Assembly: GCA_022818135.1 (NCBI GenBank)
Contig: JAFMSR010000018.1
Location: forward strand, 1,890,268-1,954,267
Direction of reading: 5' to 3'
Length of the DNA stretch: 64,000 nucleotides
Origin: Saxidomus purpurata
Lineage: Eukaryota > Mollusca > Bivalvia > Venerida > Veneridae
Positions 48,185 to 62,439 of this stretch are shown here, piece by piece (position 1 is the first letter of the stretch; the number at the start of each line of letters is the position of its first letter). The position numbers and the translations under genes are program-made. The notes below the pieces were generated by a model. That model saw only the letters and a list, made by a program, of their open reading frames with translations, ran no database searches and was not told the origin of the DNA.

Positions 48185-48700
48185 CTTATATAGTAACCTT
48201 TGTTTGTGTAAACTTGTCAATATACAAGGATGAGAAAAGATTTGTAATTACCTTTTGTTGTTGTTTTGCGTGCAACATTACCGGTTGCTAAGAAGCACAA
48301 TACGTGTTTGCTTTTATATACATTGTACAGAAGCGCCAAAATTAAGGAAATCTCTCTCACAAGTGTAGGTTATAGTCTTTCACCACATGAAATTCCTTCT
48401 ACAAATATAAAACTAATTTGAATATTATAAAACATATGATAATTTCACTAATAAAGTAACCTTTGTTTGTGTAAATTTGTCAATATACAAGGATGAGAAT
48501 AGGTTTGTAATTACCTTTAATTTGTTATTTTGTCATGTCATGTTACATATGATCAATGCTTACCGGTTGCTAAGAAGCACAATACGTGTTTGCTTTTACA
48601 TACAGAGGCGCCAAAACTAAGGAAAGCTGTATCACAAGTGTGGGTTGTAGTCTTTCACCACATGAAATTCCTTCTACAAATGTAAAACTAATTTGAAATT
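48185..48700. repeat. Two ~260-bp direct repeats
   Basis: About 48185-48420 and 48445-48695 share AACCTTTGTTTGTGTAAA, CCGGTTGCTAAGAAGCACAA, TACGTGTTTGCTTTTA and CTTTCACCACATGAAATTCC. The second has an indel near 48510-48560. Confidence 0.85.
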
Positions 48701-48714
48701 AACTGCGGTTACGT

Positions 48715-49345
48715 AGTCTGAGTTATAAGCTTTCATCAGATTGGCATTTCTCAAACCAATATAAAAGTCTGGGTTATAGGCTTTCATCAGATTGGCATTT
48801 CTCAAACCAATATAAAAGTCTGGGTTATAGGCTTTCATCAGATTGGCATTTCTCAAACCAATATAAAAGTCTGGGTTATAGGCTTTCATCAGATTGGCAT
48901 TTCTCAAACCAATATAAAAGTCTGGGTTATAGGCTTTCATCAGATTGGCATTTCTCAAACCAATATAAAAGTCTGGGTTATAGGCTTTCATCAGATTGGC
49001 ATTTCTCAAACCAATATAAAAGTCTGAGTTATAGGCTTTCATCAGATTGGCATTTCTCAAACCAATATAAAAGTCTGGGTTATAGGCTTTCATCAGATTG
49101 GCATTTCTCAAACCAATATAAAAGTCTGGGTTATAAGCTTTCATCAGATTGGCATTTCTCAAACCAATATAAAAGTCTGGGTTATAAGCTTTCATCAGAT
49201 TGGCATTTCTCAAACCAATATAAAAGTCTGGGCTATGAACTTTCATCAGATTGGCATTTCTCAAACCAATATAAAAGTCTGGGCTATGAACTTTCATCAG
49301 ATTGGCATTTCTCCAATATACTCAACTATACTTCAACCAATATAA
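48715..49345. repeat. 51-bp satellite, ~12 copies
   Basis: The unit carries TTTCATCAGATTGGCATTTC, TCAAACCAATATAAAAGTCT and a variable GGGTTATAGGC. 51 is divisible by 3, so a 207-codon ORF runs across on the - strand with a 17-residue repeat. Copies differ at non-silent as well as silent sites, arguing against coding. Confidence 0.95.
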
Positions 49346-49449
49346 AAGTCTGAGTTATAAGCTTTCACCAAAGGGTATCCCTCCTACAAATGTAAAACTG
49401 AGTCGACATTTGGGACCGGTACTTAGTCTGGATTGAAGGCTTTCAGCAA

Positions 49450-51828
49450 TCTCATTAGGTCTATTGTTTTTTTAAAATTATAATTCTATTGTCATAAGGA
49501 TTGATGTTATACCATTTCAAGTAGCCTGACTGTGAACCGATGGTTTTCTCACACTGTACTGCGACTTATGTATGTGTGTGCGTACATACATTGTATGTAC
49601 ATGTAGTCAAGGATTGTAATACGTCCGCGACGTCCTAACAAAACGGTTGTATCAAATAAATATTTTTTTTAATCATACAGTATTGATAGCTTGAAATTGT
49701 AAAAGATTACGTGCATGTTAATATTCTTTGACAGGCTTTTCATCCACAACACAATCCATTGTATCGAAGTTAATAATCGGATTTCTCAGTAAATACCTCA
49801 GTAAATATTTGACGGTGAATTAATCAACTATCGTTAGCTTTTATTTGCAACTTGGCACTCTCACGCACGAAGAACGCGTGCAAAACTCTCTGTTCGTAAG
49901 GTGTTGCTGTTTTTATTGACAAGGATGCAACTGAAAAGATTCTACTGATATTTTAATGCATCTTTGCTATTATTCTGTCATTACAAAGAAAAGTATGTTG
50001 CCTCTGCGGTCATATTTGGTGAAATATTTATACATTCCTGAAAATATATTTTGATGTGTGAGGCAGTCTTTTTGACCTGTTATCTTAATTTGCAGTGAAA
50101 ACTACACAATATATAGTTACATAGATTTTAAAAACTGACTTGCGTTTATTTGAACGGGTTGATTTCCATGAAAATATCAATATTGTATTTAAGCGCTCTG
50201 AATACACGACCTGTGAGATTAGGCCGGGCGTCTGGATGATAATACATTATACCGCTTCCCGTACTTACGCACAAATGTTGCGGACGAAGTCAAAATCGAC
50301 CGCTCGTTAATTCAGTCAGATTGTGTACTGTTACATGTTGTCCACATGTCACTTTGTCCTTAACATTTTGTACAAACGATATTCGGTCATTTATTTCGGT
50401 TACGTCTTGAAGTTTACATGCATGCGTAACATTTACAGAGTTTTCTACTCTGAGCAGTATTGAGATTTTAAATAAAAAGCGGAGATAAGTACGGAACACA
50501 GCGGTATAACGTTTTATGACATACACTCGCAAGAAAAAAGCCTGAAAAAAACTGCACGTATAAAAAAAGTTTAGTTGACATTATGCAGATGATATCTTTG
50601 TAAAGAAAACAACAAATGATTGTATGTTGTATAAGATAGTTAGACAGGTTTATTGCAGAGAATAAATGTTGTGGCAATATATTGAGTGTACTTGACAGCA
50701 AAATACTTAGTATACATTCGATCAACTAAATCTGCTAAATAAGAGTGTCAAACTGTCAAAGAGTACCATTGTTATGTTTAAGATATCTCGAAAGGTAAAT
50801 CTAGTGGCGATCAAAACACTTTGAATAACCAAACTACAGCATGAGCAGTGAAAAAGTGAAAAGAATCAGACAATGAAATGAAAGTTTATGAAAGTAATTG
50901 TGAAACAGTAATTGTTCAACTTTCTTTGACAACCATATCCGTGGGAGAAAAACATTTCCAACAAAATTTCAGCATTAGGTAGTAGCATACGAGAGACTTC
51001 CTGATTCAAAATGATATTCTAGTATCATTTTGAAACGGACGCATTTTGTCTGTATATGGGCAAAATACTTCTCATTATTCCGAATTGTACATATGAGGCG
51101 TGACAGGTAATCCCCAATGTAAGGCATTGTAATGGAAATGTAATTATCGGGAAGCTGTTAATTAAGATTTGTTTCTTTCAAATTCCTCGGAATGAGATCA
51201 TACTGACTGATACAAAGTGAATGATAGGCTGTAATTGATTAGAAACGTGCTGAAAAACCAAGCAAAGCTATTAGATAAACATTTACGATTCTGTGAAAAT
51301 GAGAGAATTAGGCACCGTTAAAACTAATTAAAACGCAGTCTCATTCTTCTCGGGCACCTGTAATATTAGTTTTCACGACGTAAAGTGGCGTGACAAAGAA
51401 AAAAAACATGATATTACGCGTGAGGAGATGAGAGAATTGGTTCAGATACTTGGTAATATCTACATTTATAATGACGCAATAGGTCGAATGGCATTTTAAA
51501 TGTTCATACTGAGGTTTCATCTTTGACAGAATGCTGACATGGTTGCCCAACCTAGGACACTAACAGCTTTGATTAAGTTAGGTAGAAACGACTGAAGCGT
51601 AATAGAAACTTTTCTTAAAAATAGTGAGCCTCGAGTATAGCTGCACAACACACTTCCGCCGCCATATCAAACAAGCAAAATCTATGCTAGACAGGGCCAA
51701 AAACAAGGCCTTAAAACTAAGTACTGGAGCAATGTCATGGTATGAAACACGGATATCGAAGGTAAGGCTTTAATACTAAGTCAACAAGTATGTAGTCTAA
51801 GAATGATCTGGAGCGGCACAACTTCGTA
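49450..51828. other. Non-coding DNA
   Basis: No gene, tandem repeat or clear mobile element was recognised. Confidence 0.4.
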
Positions 51829-52280
51829 TTAAAGTGACATTATGCACATTTTTTCAAGAAAACATCCAGCTGAAATAGGTGTGTGTAAAAAGGGTAGAGG
51901 AAATAATAGCTTTTAACCCAATACTACAAACTCTTCCTGCTACCAGTACGAAATAATAACTTTCCAAATATTACTTTTCCTATTTTGACTAAAAGAGTCA
52001 ATTTAAGAAAAAAATAACTGCATGCAGGAGTTGCTTCCCTTCCACTGTCGAAATCTCTCTACCAACAACTACAACAGCATAAGGGAGATCACTGCGAAGG
52101 AAGGAACTATTATTTTAATTGCCCAATTTTTTTATTTCTAAAGCACCAACTTCAAATACTAATGCGGCATTATCATTAGTTTTACACATTTATATGCTCA
52201 GCAACCGAAAATTGCTTTTATAAAACTGTCACCAAAAATACACTATGTGCAGTAAGATGTCGAGCATAATGTCACTTTAA
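51829..52280 (+). mobile_element. TTAA-flanked MITE, copy D (452 bp)
   Basis: TTAA at both ends; termini AGTGACATTATGC and GCATAATGTCACT. Best full-length copy for defining the family. A 2-bp expansion (GTCGAGCATAAT) is near the right end. Confidence 0.93.
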
Positions 52281-55200
52281 GTAAATCTGAAAAGACTCTT
52301 GAACTCTTGAACACAAATACTGCACTTCTTGGACCAACAACAACGGATTAATAAGAGATACGGAATTATGGTTTACTCCTCATGTACACCACAGGCCATT
52401 CAAAAGCCATAAGCATACCCAATTAAAAGCACTGAATTAGTATTCAAACGGGAAGTAAAAAATATAAAAGAGACAGTGGAGGCCTGTCATAAAGTGACCA
52501 TCTTAACAGTTAGTGTTGCAAATGTAGAAACTATTGGCAACAATAAGATATCACATCTTTTCTTAAACGACAGCGAAGAATATCTCTACAGCGGATTACA
52601 GCATAATTATTGTGATGTTCCTAGAAGCGAATGGAAAGCGGACAAGTTGGCCATTGACAAACAGCAAACAAAACACCAGAAGAAGAGGTTACTATGTTAC
52701 AGTTTCGCACAACAAAAGAACATCAGCGATGGCAACCATCTACTGGACACAGGAGCAAGTCACTTTGACGTGGCTACGTAAGGGGACACATAACAGGCTT
52801 GGTGTCCACATAAGTTTTCGTCATATCAGTTTAAAAGTGTTAATGCGGTGTGGCAAATCAAGTTACGTAATACCGCGAAGTAGTTCACCGTGTTAGCATC
52901 AGCGAAGTATGCCAAGCCTGAAAACAGGAATCGGGATAATGGAGGCCATCAGGAAGATTGCTTCCATCATTGTTGTAGCTGGAATGATAGTGAAGACTGT
53001 GAACGAAACGAAGATGTTGTCTAGTATCCTTAACAAATTAACAAATACCCCTCTAAATTTCGACATTGCACTTGTCAATCTTTCAAAATGGACATCACCA
53101 TGAAAAAGATATTGCGCCATATTTATAACATGCAATTTCTATTTAAAAAGTGTTGATATGAATGGGGTTTTTTCTCGGTAAGACATCGTTCTTGGTAATA
53201 TAAGTTAACACCCAAAGTTATCATGGTAGGCTAAGGGAATTGGCGAATAGTCTAAATGTCTGAGTGCAAGAAATCACCTGTTCTGTATCACTGAATCTTT
53301 TAGATTGTCACTGAAAGTAGTTAGGTTAGGATAGGGGAGTGAGAGAAATTCTCGGGTATCAGATTATTTCTAAAGATACATCTATGAAACATAACAATGA
53401 TAATTCAATGAGTTGATACAGTATAATTCATTCGAAAGATAAGAATTAAATTAAGTTTAGAAGTACCAACATCAGAACCAGACTAAGTTGATACAATACA
53501 TTTATTATCATAATTATCAAATCTAGATTGTCCCCACATCTACAATATTTTCCTCCCTTGTTCTGAATCTTCAGTCATATTAAAAGGCGGCAACTTTAAG
53601 TTAATAGAGACAATTCAAATAAACGATTATAAAAAAATCAGATTTTATAAATATATTTAATCCATGGGCAGGTGGGTCAGCAAGTAAAAAAATTATGGTT
53701 GTCACACACTCAATCTCTTTGTATTTTCTTAATTATCACATATTTGGGAACCTACGAATACTTATCAGTTATGCCTATCAAAATGGTTGACAATTCAAAA
53801 CTAGAAAGGTAAATATTGTAGATGTTGGAACTATCTAAATTGGCAGGAATATTGAAGTTTCAGCTGAAGCTTGCCAAGTTAAAATTGAATATTTCAATTA
53901 ACTGCATTATTTCCCTTTTAGAGTAAAAGTTAAATCAGGACAATTAGTCATCGGATATTTACCTTCACTCTCTTATTTGATTATATACTAATACTATGAA
54001 GTGACCAACAACGCTTTTAAGTTAGTATTCCTTCTGTCATACGTAAATGTAATCGATTTTTTTTAAATAACCCCATATTCAAAAATTCAGAAAACAAGGC
54101 TTTCCTTTCTGTAAAATACACCCTCCGATTAAAAATTCATTGCCGAAATCTGTTTTTGGAAATTGTACACTCGAAGTCGATGTTTTATGTGATAACTTCC
54201 CGTTGTAGTGTGTTCAACGTTAACATCCCGCGGATTCTCGCGATCTCTCTTCGATTTGTCTGTCACTTGATTAGAGCGACATCAATATGGAGGAGGGGAA
54301 CCAATTAAATGTTATATAAGCGACTGCATGCACCATTACTATGTTCAATTGAAACAGATATGTTTCCCTTTTCAGTTAAATGAATATTTAAACCAAATGA
54401 ATTGTGCATTAAATTGGGGGTCACTTAATTGTGACACTAATGGTCATTTAAAACGTGTTACAATTGCACGATGACAGGTTTAAGAAATTGAAGAGTCGGC
54501 CTTGTGACAGGGTCAATGGTTGACGCCGTTTTCATTGTTTGGTTGTATCTTTAATCTGATTTTGCTCTCGACTTTTTCAATAAACGCTTCATAGTCCGAT
54601 TTAGAGTCTGTTCAGCAAAATAGGATGTGATAGGTCATTAAGATCCACTAAGTTTAGAAAATCTAACTTTGAAAGTGTACATATCACACCTCGGCTGACA
54701 TAATATTTGAAAAAGTTAGGTTTAAGCCTCGTTGACAAACAAAATAATTTAACGGACAGTTTGTTTGATGGGATGAATGTAATAAAGAAACACAGATAAA
54801 CGGATAATGAAAAATAAAGTACTTGAGAAGAGAGAAAGAAAACAGATAGGAAAAGAAACGAAAATTTTAGGTTAAGCAGGACATACATTGTATATAGCCT
54901 GAGTGTGCTAATTGAACACCGGCGTATGTAGAAAACAAGAAAAACGGTGATACTACTATCACAGCGGGCCTAGAAACAAAGCTTTCACGTAAATATTTTT
55001 AAACTTTTGGGAGATGCAAATTAACTTTACAGACTTTATAACAAGGACAGAATAGATTGATATTCTAGGTTCGTGTAAAGCAACTATATACTCGACTATC
55101 TGGTTTGTGCATTTACCATACTGTTTCTCATTTTCAGTGTATCATTTATGACTTAAAAATATACAAAAACATACTCATGATAAAACTTTCAATAATCTTT

Positions 55201-56180
55201 ACGCTCTTCCCGTTTTTTTTTCATCCAGCGTTTATTAAAACAAAGTTAACGCAGCAGTTCTACGCTTTGTTCTCTTAAAGTGATTCTTAGAATATACAAT
55301 ACTATTCCTACCTTTATCCTCACAAGATTGTGTGCGGTCAAAATGTTTGTAAACAAACAAAAGCACATTTTCACGACTACTGAAAAGTCTCTATATTTAA
55401 AAGTGCATCCCAACCATTTAGTTCACTTTGGCTACCTGTCAGTTTATTGTTGTAAACCAGTCTGATAACATGAAATGTAAACCAGTCTGATGAAAATAGA
55501 CTGTGTCTCGAGATTTCATTTCAGAAGTATGCTAATTAGACGAGAAAAAAGAGAATCAAACAAGTGTTACGTAACTCCATAAGCCTTTTCCAACGCCGTA
55601 CTAAATACAGCGGGCCGCTGACGCGGCCCGCAACAATTAAAAATACCTTTCCACTACGGCTTCTTGTGAGGAAGTGATTGTAAAAGCCTAAACAGACATT
55701 AGAACTATTATTTGTTTATAAGTAGAAGGCTATGAAAGTCTCAAAGAAGGCTTCTTTTGTTAATTATATACGTTATCAAAGTGACAAGTTGCCAAAAGAG
55801 CATCATCATTTATACAACAGTAAATATCTAAGACATGTTTCACAATAACAATAAAGTCAATGACACAATTATAGCTAAAAGCTACTCGCCCACATTTTCT
55901 GATGAAAAATTTAAATTTCTCCAAAAAGATTTACTAAAACATAAAATGTAAAATAAAATAATAGAATCAACAACATAAGTGAAAATTGACTTATCAATTT
56001 GAGAAAATCTATTGAAAATGGTTGGTTTGGTTTGACGGCACCGCTACACTTTGACGTGTTATTTGTTTTTTTTTGACGTGGTATATGGGGATGTATTACC
56101 CGTCTAGATTAATATTATCCGAGCCGTCGACCAAGAAAAATGTTGTACCCTTTCGAAACTTTTTGTTGAAATAAGTGCGT
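52281..56180. other. Non-coding DNA
   Basis: Small ORFs near 52476-52896 and 52909-53103 have no recognised domain. A GTGATACTACTATCACAGCGGGCC block at about 54946-54970 echoes 33288-33315. A GC-rich hairpin (GCGGGCCGC/GCGGCCCGC) is at 55610-55631. Confidence 0.4.
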
Positions 56181-56185
56181 TAGAG

Positions 56186-56365
56186 TGGAAATATATTTTA
56201 CTTTTGAGTGATATACCGGATCATATACCACGATTTGCATATCGTTCAGATACTTCGTAATTAATCACTCAGGCCTTCGGTCTTCGTGATTAGATTACTA
56301 CACATCTGAACTCCAAATCGTGATATACGATACGATATATCACTCAAAAGTAAAACATATTTCCT
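56186..56365. mobile_element. Inverted-repeat (foldback) element, ~180 bp
   Basis: The ends AAATATATTTTACTTTTGAG and TACTTTTGAGTG reverse-complemented near 56340-56365 pair. Inner arms GATATACCGG...ACCACGATTTG pair with CAAATCGTGATAT near 56308-56335. A central ~80-nt spacer has a GGCCTTCGGTCTTCG segment. Confidence 0.72.
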
Positions 56366-56409
56366 AAATTTATTGTGCTGTTTTATCAAATAATTATAAG
56401 AGGAAAATT

Positions 56410-56625
56410 CTATATACCTACACACTGTATATCCTCTATATACCTACACACTGTATATCCTCTATATACCTACACACTGTATATCCTCTATATACCTACA
56501 CACTGTATATCCTCTATATACCTACACACTGTATATCCTCTATATACCTACACACTGCATATCCTTGATATACCTACACACTGCATATCCTCTATATACC
56601 TACACACTGCATATCCTCTATATTT
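56410..56625. repeat. 26-bp minisatellite, ~8 copies
   Basis: The unit is TATATACCTACACACTGTATAT with CCTC. A G-to-A/T change (CACTGCATAT) marks the last three copies. Confidence 0.93.
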
Positions 56626-56979
56626 ACTGGAACGTGCAGTGCTACAGCTTTACTATTTGTTTTATTCTCGAAACATGTTCTTACAATAAATTAATCGCTC
56701 TTAAGACAACACAAAACACTTTTATTGTCTCATTTCATGTATGCCATTAATTAATGAGGATATTTACAGAATATTTTAAGAGGCTCAAAGCTTTACTGAC
56801 AGTAGTTGGGCTGTTATTTGACAGTGTTTGCGTGAAGTATACTTTATACTTCGCCGATAGTTTACAGCAGATGGAGAGTCACCGTTATTATTACCTTTTT
56901 GAACGTGACGTGAGACTTACTCCAAAGCTCTTCCATTTCGAAGAGCGAGAGAGGCAATGTGAAATTAAGGTGCTTGCAT

Positions 56980-59900
56980 AAGGACACAACCTACATGGCA
57001 CCAGTTGGGTTCGAACCCTGGACATATGTGCTACGGTTTGTAGAACATGTTTTCATTGTTGATGGTACGGCTCAGTTTAGAATTTAGTTCTATTCTTTGT
57101 CTTGTTTTTGTTCTTTTCATTCCCTGACGTTACTGTCTGTGTTCTTTGAATATTGCGCAGTAATTTGTCAAATAACTTACTTCTGTAAGACAAGCACTGA
57201 ATATTTAATGTTCGCCATTACAGTTTAAATGACGCAGTCATCGAATGAGTACATTGAATCAAATCAGGACTTTTCAATTTACATCTTCTTCGACGTTATA
57301 ACTTCATGTTTAAATAATTGTATTTGAAAAGTATGGTTTGATGTGTTATTTTAGAAATATTACATCAAACATGTCCGGGTGGGCTGGTTCAGTCTCACGT
57401 CTGACTGTCTCAATATATCCATTACAGTGGCGGCTTGACACCATAATGACTATCTGCCAAAAGACCATATGATTCTCTATGGTCTATGTTTGAACAAACC
57501 CTGTGTTACAAAATTAAAACATCAAAAATTGTTTGAGAATCGTAACCACACACGATGACAAATGGAAAGCTCAATGCTGTCTAAATATCACTTAAATGGT
57601 TTTATTCGAGATATATTGTTACCAAAATTTACCTTGTGAGAAATGAATAAGCTGTGTTTGATCCATTATGCATAAAAAGGTTGTTGAAAAACAGATTTAT
57701 TCAGCTAAACCTATGGCTTTCATTGTTCGCTTAACAAAACTAAACGGATAAAAACTTGTTAATTGTAACGTAGATGACCTGTTCTATGGTTAGTAAACAC
57801 AGAAGTGTTTTTCAAGTTGTTTCATGGAGACGGTATGGTGTTTCAGGGTTAAGGGAACAATGTATTGCACCCAGAGAATGGGGGCTTCACTTAATGGATA
57901 GTATTTAACATAAAGTGTTTTCTGTATAAACAAGTAATGGATTTCTCTCTCTGTCAGTCATACGATTAATTTATCAGTTATTCTTATTGTGTGAACTATT
58001 AAACAGTAAAAGAGGTGTATTATAACTATCGTGGCCTTTAATTAATTTAATGAGCGTCGCCTGGATAGCAATTGTGCAAATTTGTTTTCTTCGATTTTGT
58101 GCCTATATTTCATGGTTTATTATGTTTTTGAATTGTAATATTTTGTTTGAGCCTTTTAGGAATTATTTTGAGTACAGGTCCACAGAAATTGTATGTGTAC
58201 TTTTCAATCACTTCAGTATTTCAAGCGATTTTTAGAGTTAAAAGCAAGTACACAAATTTATATTACATGGCAGCTTAGATGTTTTGATAACTGTTACAAA
58301 TTTTATAATTGTTAGAGACACTTTGTCAGCGTCACATTGACTAGACTACACTGAACATTGTAAAAAATTAATATGAAAACGTTACAGTCGTTATTGCATG
58401 GTTGTCAAGAGCGATGCGGGCGGACCAAAGTTCTTCTAAGTGACAATGATTCCAATTAAAGAAGTGTAGTATATTGTATAGTACAGTATTGTTGACGATG
58501 GTGGAAAATTGTTCCAATTTTTAACGAAGTAGTGCATTTTAAGATGATGTTTTTGGGACATTTTCCATTTATTAAGTATACAGTCATGTAGTAGTTTATT
58601 ATAACATAGTGTTACTGGAGTTTTCAAAATATTAAGTATGCTAGAGAATTTCAAGATACTGTTGGAAGTATTTTTCAAAAATTGAATATCGTAGACGGTG
58701 TTGGAAAAAAATCCAATTTTTAATGTAGTAGACTAGTGTAAGATGGTGTTTAATGGCATAATGCAGTTAGTGAGTACAGTAGTGTATTTTACCATTTTCC
58801 AACTATTCAGTTAAGTAGTGCATGTTAAAGTTGGCCAGGGTATATAATTACTTGTAGCAAATAAAATACCGAGAAGGATGTCTTACCGACGAAAATACCC
58901 AGTAAGTTTACTAATTCCTAACAATGCCCTTTAAATCGAAAATGCATGCTGTAAATATAGTGCATTAATTTTTTCAATGACATTACAAGAATACAAATAG
59001 CTTTTCTGGCAACGCCTTTTCGTGAAGAAGGGACATTCATATGAAAGAAAGTTTTAGTTCGTTTGAATTTTACCTACACCAAATTGGCGAGCAATTTTAC
59101 AATCAAAATATGAAGAAAAAAAAGTACATATTTATAAACATGCAAATAAAAACATATAGAAAAATAACTGAAAACGAAATAATTCATTGTATATAAATCA
59201 TAACATATTACCCGAACGATCTCATCCCCACCCCCCCCAAAAAAAATCGCTGGGTCATCTCGCTTCTAGTAATACGAAGTAGATCAAATTTCATTAATTT
59301 CTTCATGACTCTTTATAAATGTTTCACATTATGAAATAATTAATAACAGAAAGAAATTATATTTGTATCGATAACCAAAGAGAGAAATTATAACTGCGGC
59401 ACATTTGTACAACAATCAAACACACATATAAACATAAATTATATAACGCTCAGTACACGCTACTTATAAATCCAATTTATTTAACGCCTACCATCTGATA
59501 AGAAACTATAATTGAAAACTGTTTTACTGCATAAGAAGGAAAGAGCGTTAAACAAACGCATGCTATACGGTATGTGTACATGCACTCTAAAATCATATGT
59601 TCACATGATGCATTATCAAAATGACTTTGACATCTTTTAGAAGATTAAAGAAGTTATCATAATAAATCTTGGCCATAATTTTGATAAAATTACTGAAATG
59701 CTTTTACAGAGGCTGTGCTGAACTGATTAGTTTCAACAATTCGGCAATTTCGCCAAGCTATGGTTTTATAACAACACAGGTAGCCAAGCGAGTATCAGCT
59801 TGTATCGTAAATGTGCTGGAGAAAATAGCAATATCGTAAACCGTTTTGCGAACATTATGTACAATAGATTTCCAGCACATCTTTGACGGAAAGCGACCAG

Positions 59901-62430
59901 ATGAGATATATTGATTGACAAGTAGATTGTATGCAATTTTCTAATGAATATTTCCTCCAACAACTCCACTCCTGAAGCAGATGTAAATATCCTTGGACTT
60001 GGTAGCACTCCTTTCAAATGGCTTATAAATTCTTGTTTTAAGTTCTTGTAATCAGCAAGTCTTTAAATAAATCACCATTTACTGCAAAGTCATTAACTGT
60101 TACCATATTACTGAGTATATTAGATTTCGTATCTAGCCATTTTATACTCAGATATATTGTGTATATCTTAGTGAGCATGCAAGTCGTGTAAAAACTAGGA
60201 TTGTTTTCTATCTGTCATTATATTTATATGTGGAAACCACCCCAATTTATTGAAATCATCTATGAAGAATGACTTTAATTGTGGTTAAATAAATACAAAA
60301 TATTGTTACAAAATATTTGCCATATTCATTTTTACATGTATGTTACTGGTTAGATATACCTTTATATATATCGTATTCTCTTTTTCTATTTTTTATCTTG
60401 TTGTTTTTCAGGTTTAGAAAACGAATTATTTTCAGTTCTGACCACAATCAACAACGACACCTTTGATCATAAGATATCGGATATCGATCACATAAAACAT
60501 TAAAAGCGCATGAAAACACAAATAATAAAATCCCTCTTTCTAGCACTTTTTTAGAAACAAGACAAAACGCAAAATTAAAGCGATAATGGGTTTATTGTCA
60601 CATCTTTTGAATAATTTAAGGGACGTTTTGCTTACCCTTTGTCTCTTCTGCTTTCGGTGTATTTGTACACTTAATAAGATTTTAATTTGTTTACCCCGCA
60701 CGGAGCAAGTGTTTGGACTACATCCTGAATATTTAATTTTCATTTGTAGTTATTGGACTAAATTTGTCTTGATAACTGAAGATCAAACGAATTTACAAGA
60801 TAAAAAGAATTCAACCCAACTATAATCTGTGATTCCGTGTATCCACTAATTATCCTGCACAGCGTTTACCCGTTGGAAAGTTGGACGTTTAAATTTTTAA
60901 TGCAAATTCGTAAAAGAAGCAGAAATTTATCAGTTTAACAATGTATTTTATCTAATTTCCTTTAGTTAGTCATTCCAATTTCATGTAGTTTAAAATTGAA
61001 AGGACTCTTATTCATTCCCCTAAAATACCATTTTCCACCTTTCAGATCGCATGCAACGAAAACTTGTCGAGAAAATAAAACAAACACACAAAAAGATTCA
61101 GATATTGATGTGTCACACTGTGTTAAAAGAGAATAAAAGTCTGATTAATTGCGCGCTTTTTTTTATCAGACAACTCAAACGTTTGAATGTTTTAACATGT
61201 TCTTTATTCTAAAATCTGCATTGAGTACATCAATATCTGTTCTTGTTTCTTCCCTTAACTTCTTATTTATGAGTGTTGCAAAGTCTGTGAGATACCAAAG
61301 TATCTGTATTCCCGTGTTAGAATTTTTTTAGAACGTCACATTTTTATGACTAATGGTATTAGTTACTAATAGACGTTTTTAATTTTCTGATCACTTTAGA
61401 TACAAATCACGCGTATAGTAACGTGTTTTTAGATTACAAACAAAAATTACTTCGGTTTGTGAGTTGTTAGAACCTTCTTAATGGCCTCATATAAAACTGC
61501 TTCAAATCCTCTTTAAGATAAAACCTCATCACGAATCTAGCGACGCAACAATATAAAGATTGTTCTTTCTTATTTGTGTTCAGTTTGATTAGTGTCGTTT
61601 GAGGTATACCTTACTAATTGTATGTTTACTTGTACGTCAAATTACACTATTCTGTAAAGGGTTAAAGTCCCAGGATGTTCTGAATTTACTGATATTGTAA
61701 AATAAATATACTGATATGATAATGATAGAATCACGTTCTATTCACTCTAAACCAATGTTGACGTATTCATTTATTTTGTATTCAAGTCGCTTTTTCACGA
61801 AAAAGAGTTGCTGGGAAGCCGTTTTTATTTTTTTGCAATAGGCCTATCATTGATAAAAAATACTGCTCTATATTTCTTACATGTACATTGATTATAAAGT
61901 AAAGTTAGGAAAGTTTTTTGTACAAATAAAGGTCATTTCCGCCGGTATGACATCTTTCTTTGTAAAATAAGAGCTACGTGTAAATGTGGTCCTGGGACTT
62001 AAATTGTTTTGTAATTTTGATATTGCGACTGCATACACGGTTTTTAATGGTCGCAGATATTATAATGGCGACGGCGTTAGTAAGCATTTAGTTCAGATTA
62101 ATTTAATATTGACCATTTTGCGTTATAAGAGACTATAGGACAGATCACTGTAACGTCACACGATATTTTTGTCTCTTGTCATTCGTTTAAGAATGGCATA
62201 TAAGTTAAACACTTTTTCTTATATTGTATGAAATCTATAATATAGTATAATACTGTAACATTTATTGTGAGGCATTAGTAAAATTTATTTTATGCTAACT
62301 AATGAAATACTGTGTTATATCAGTGAAATATAGAGTGATGATATAGATTTCATATCAGTCACAGTGTGGGTGATATAGGTCTGCCGGAACTGTTTTTTTT
62401 AAGTAGTGCATATAGTTACATAATTTTGCT
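56980..62430. other. Non-coding DNA
   Basis: No gene is supported. The segment 61700-61990 is a diverged copy of the 4700-5000 repeat. A B-box-like GGGTTCGAACCCTGG at 57006-57020 is the only tRNA-like trace. Confidence 0.4.
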
Positions 62431-62439
62431 TTTATTTTA

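Noticed and set aside
52476..53103. Possible small genes
   Set aside because: Overlapping short ORFs with no recognised domains, splice structure or signal peptides.
56375..56689. 104-codon Tyr/Ile/Pro-rich ORF
   Set aside because: Generated by the 26-bp minisatellite.
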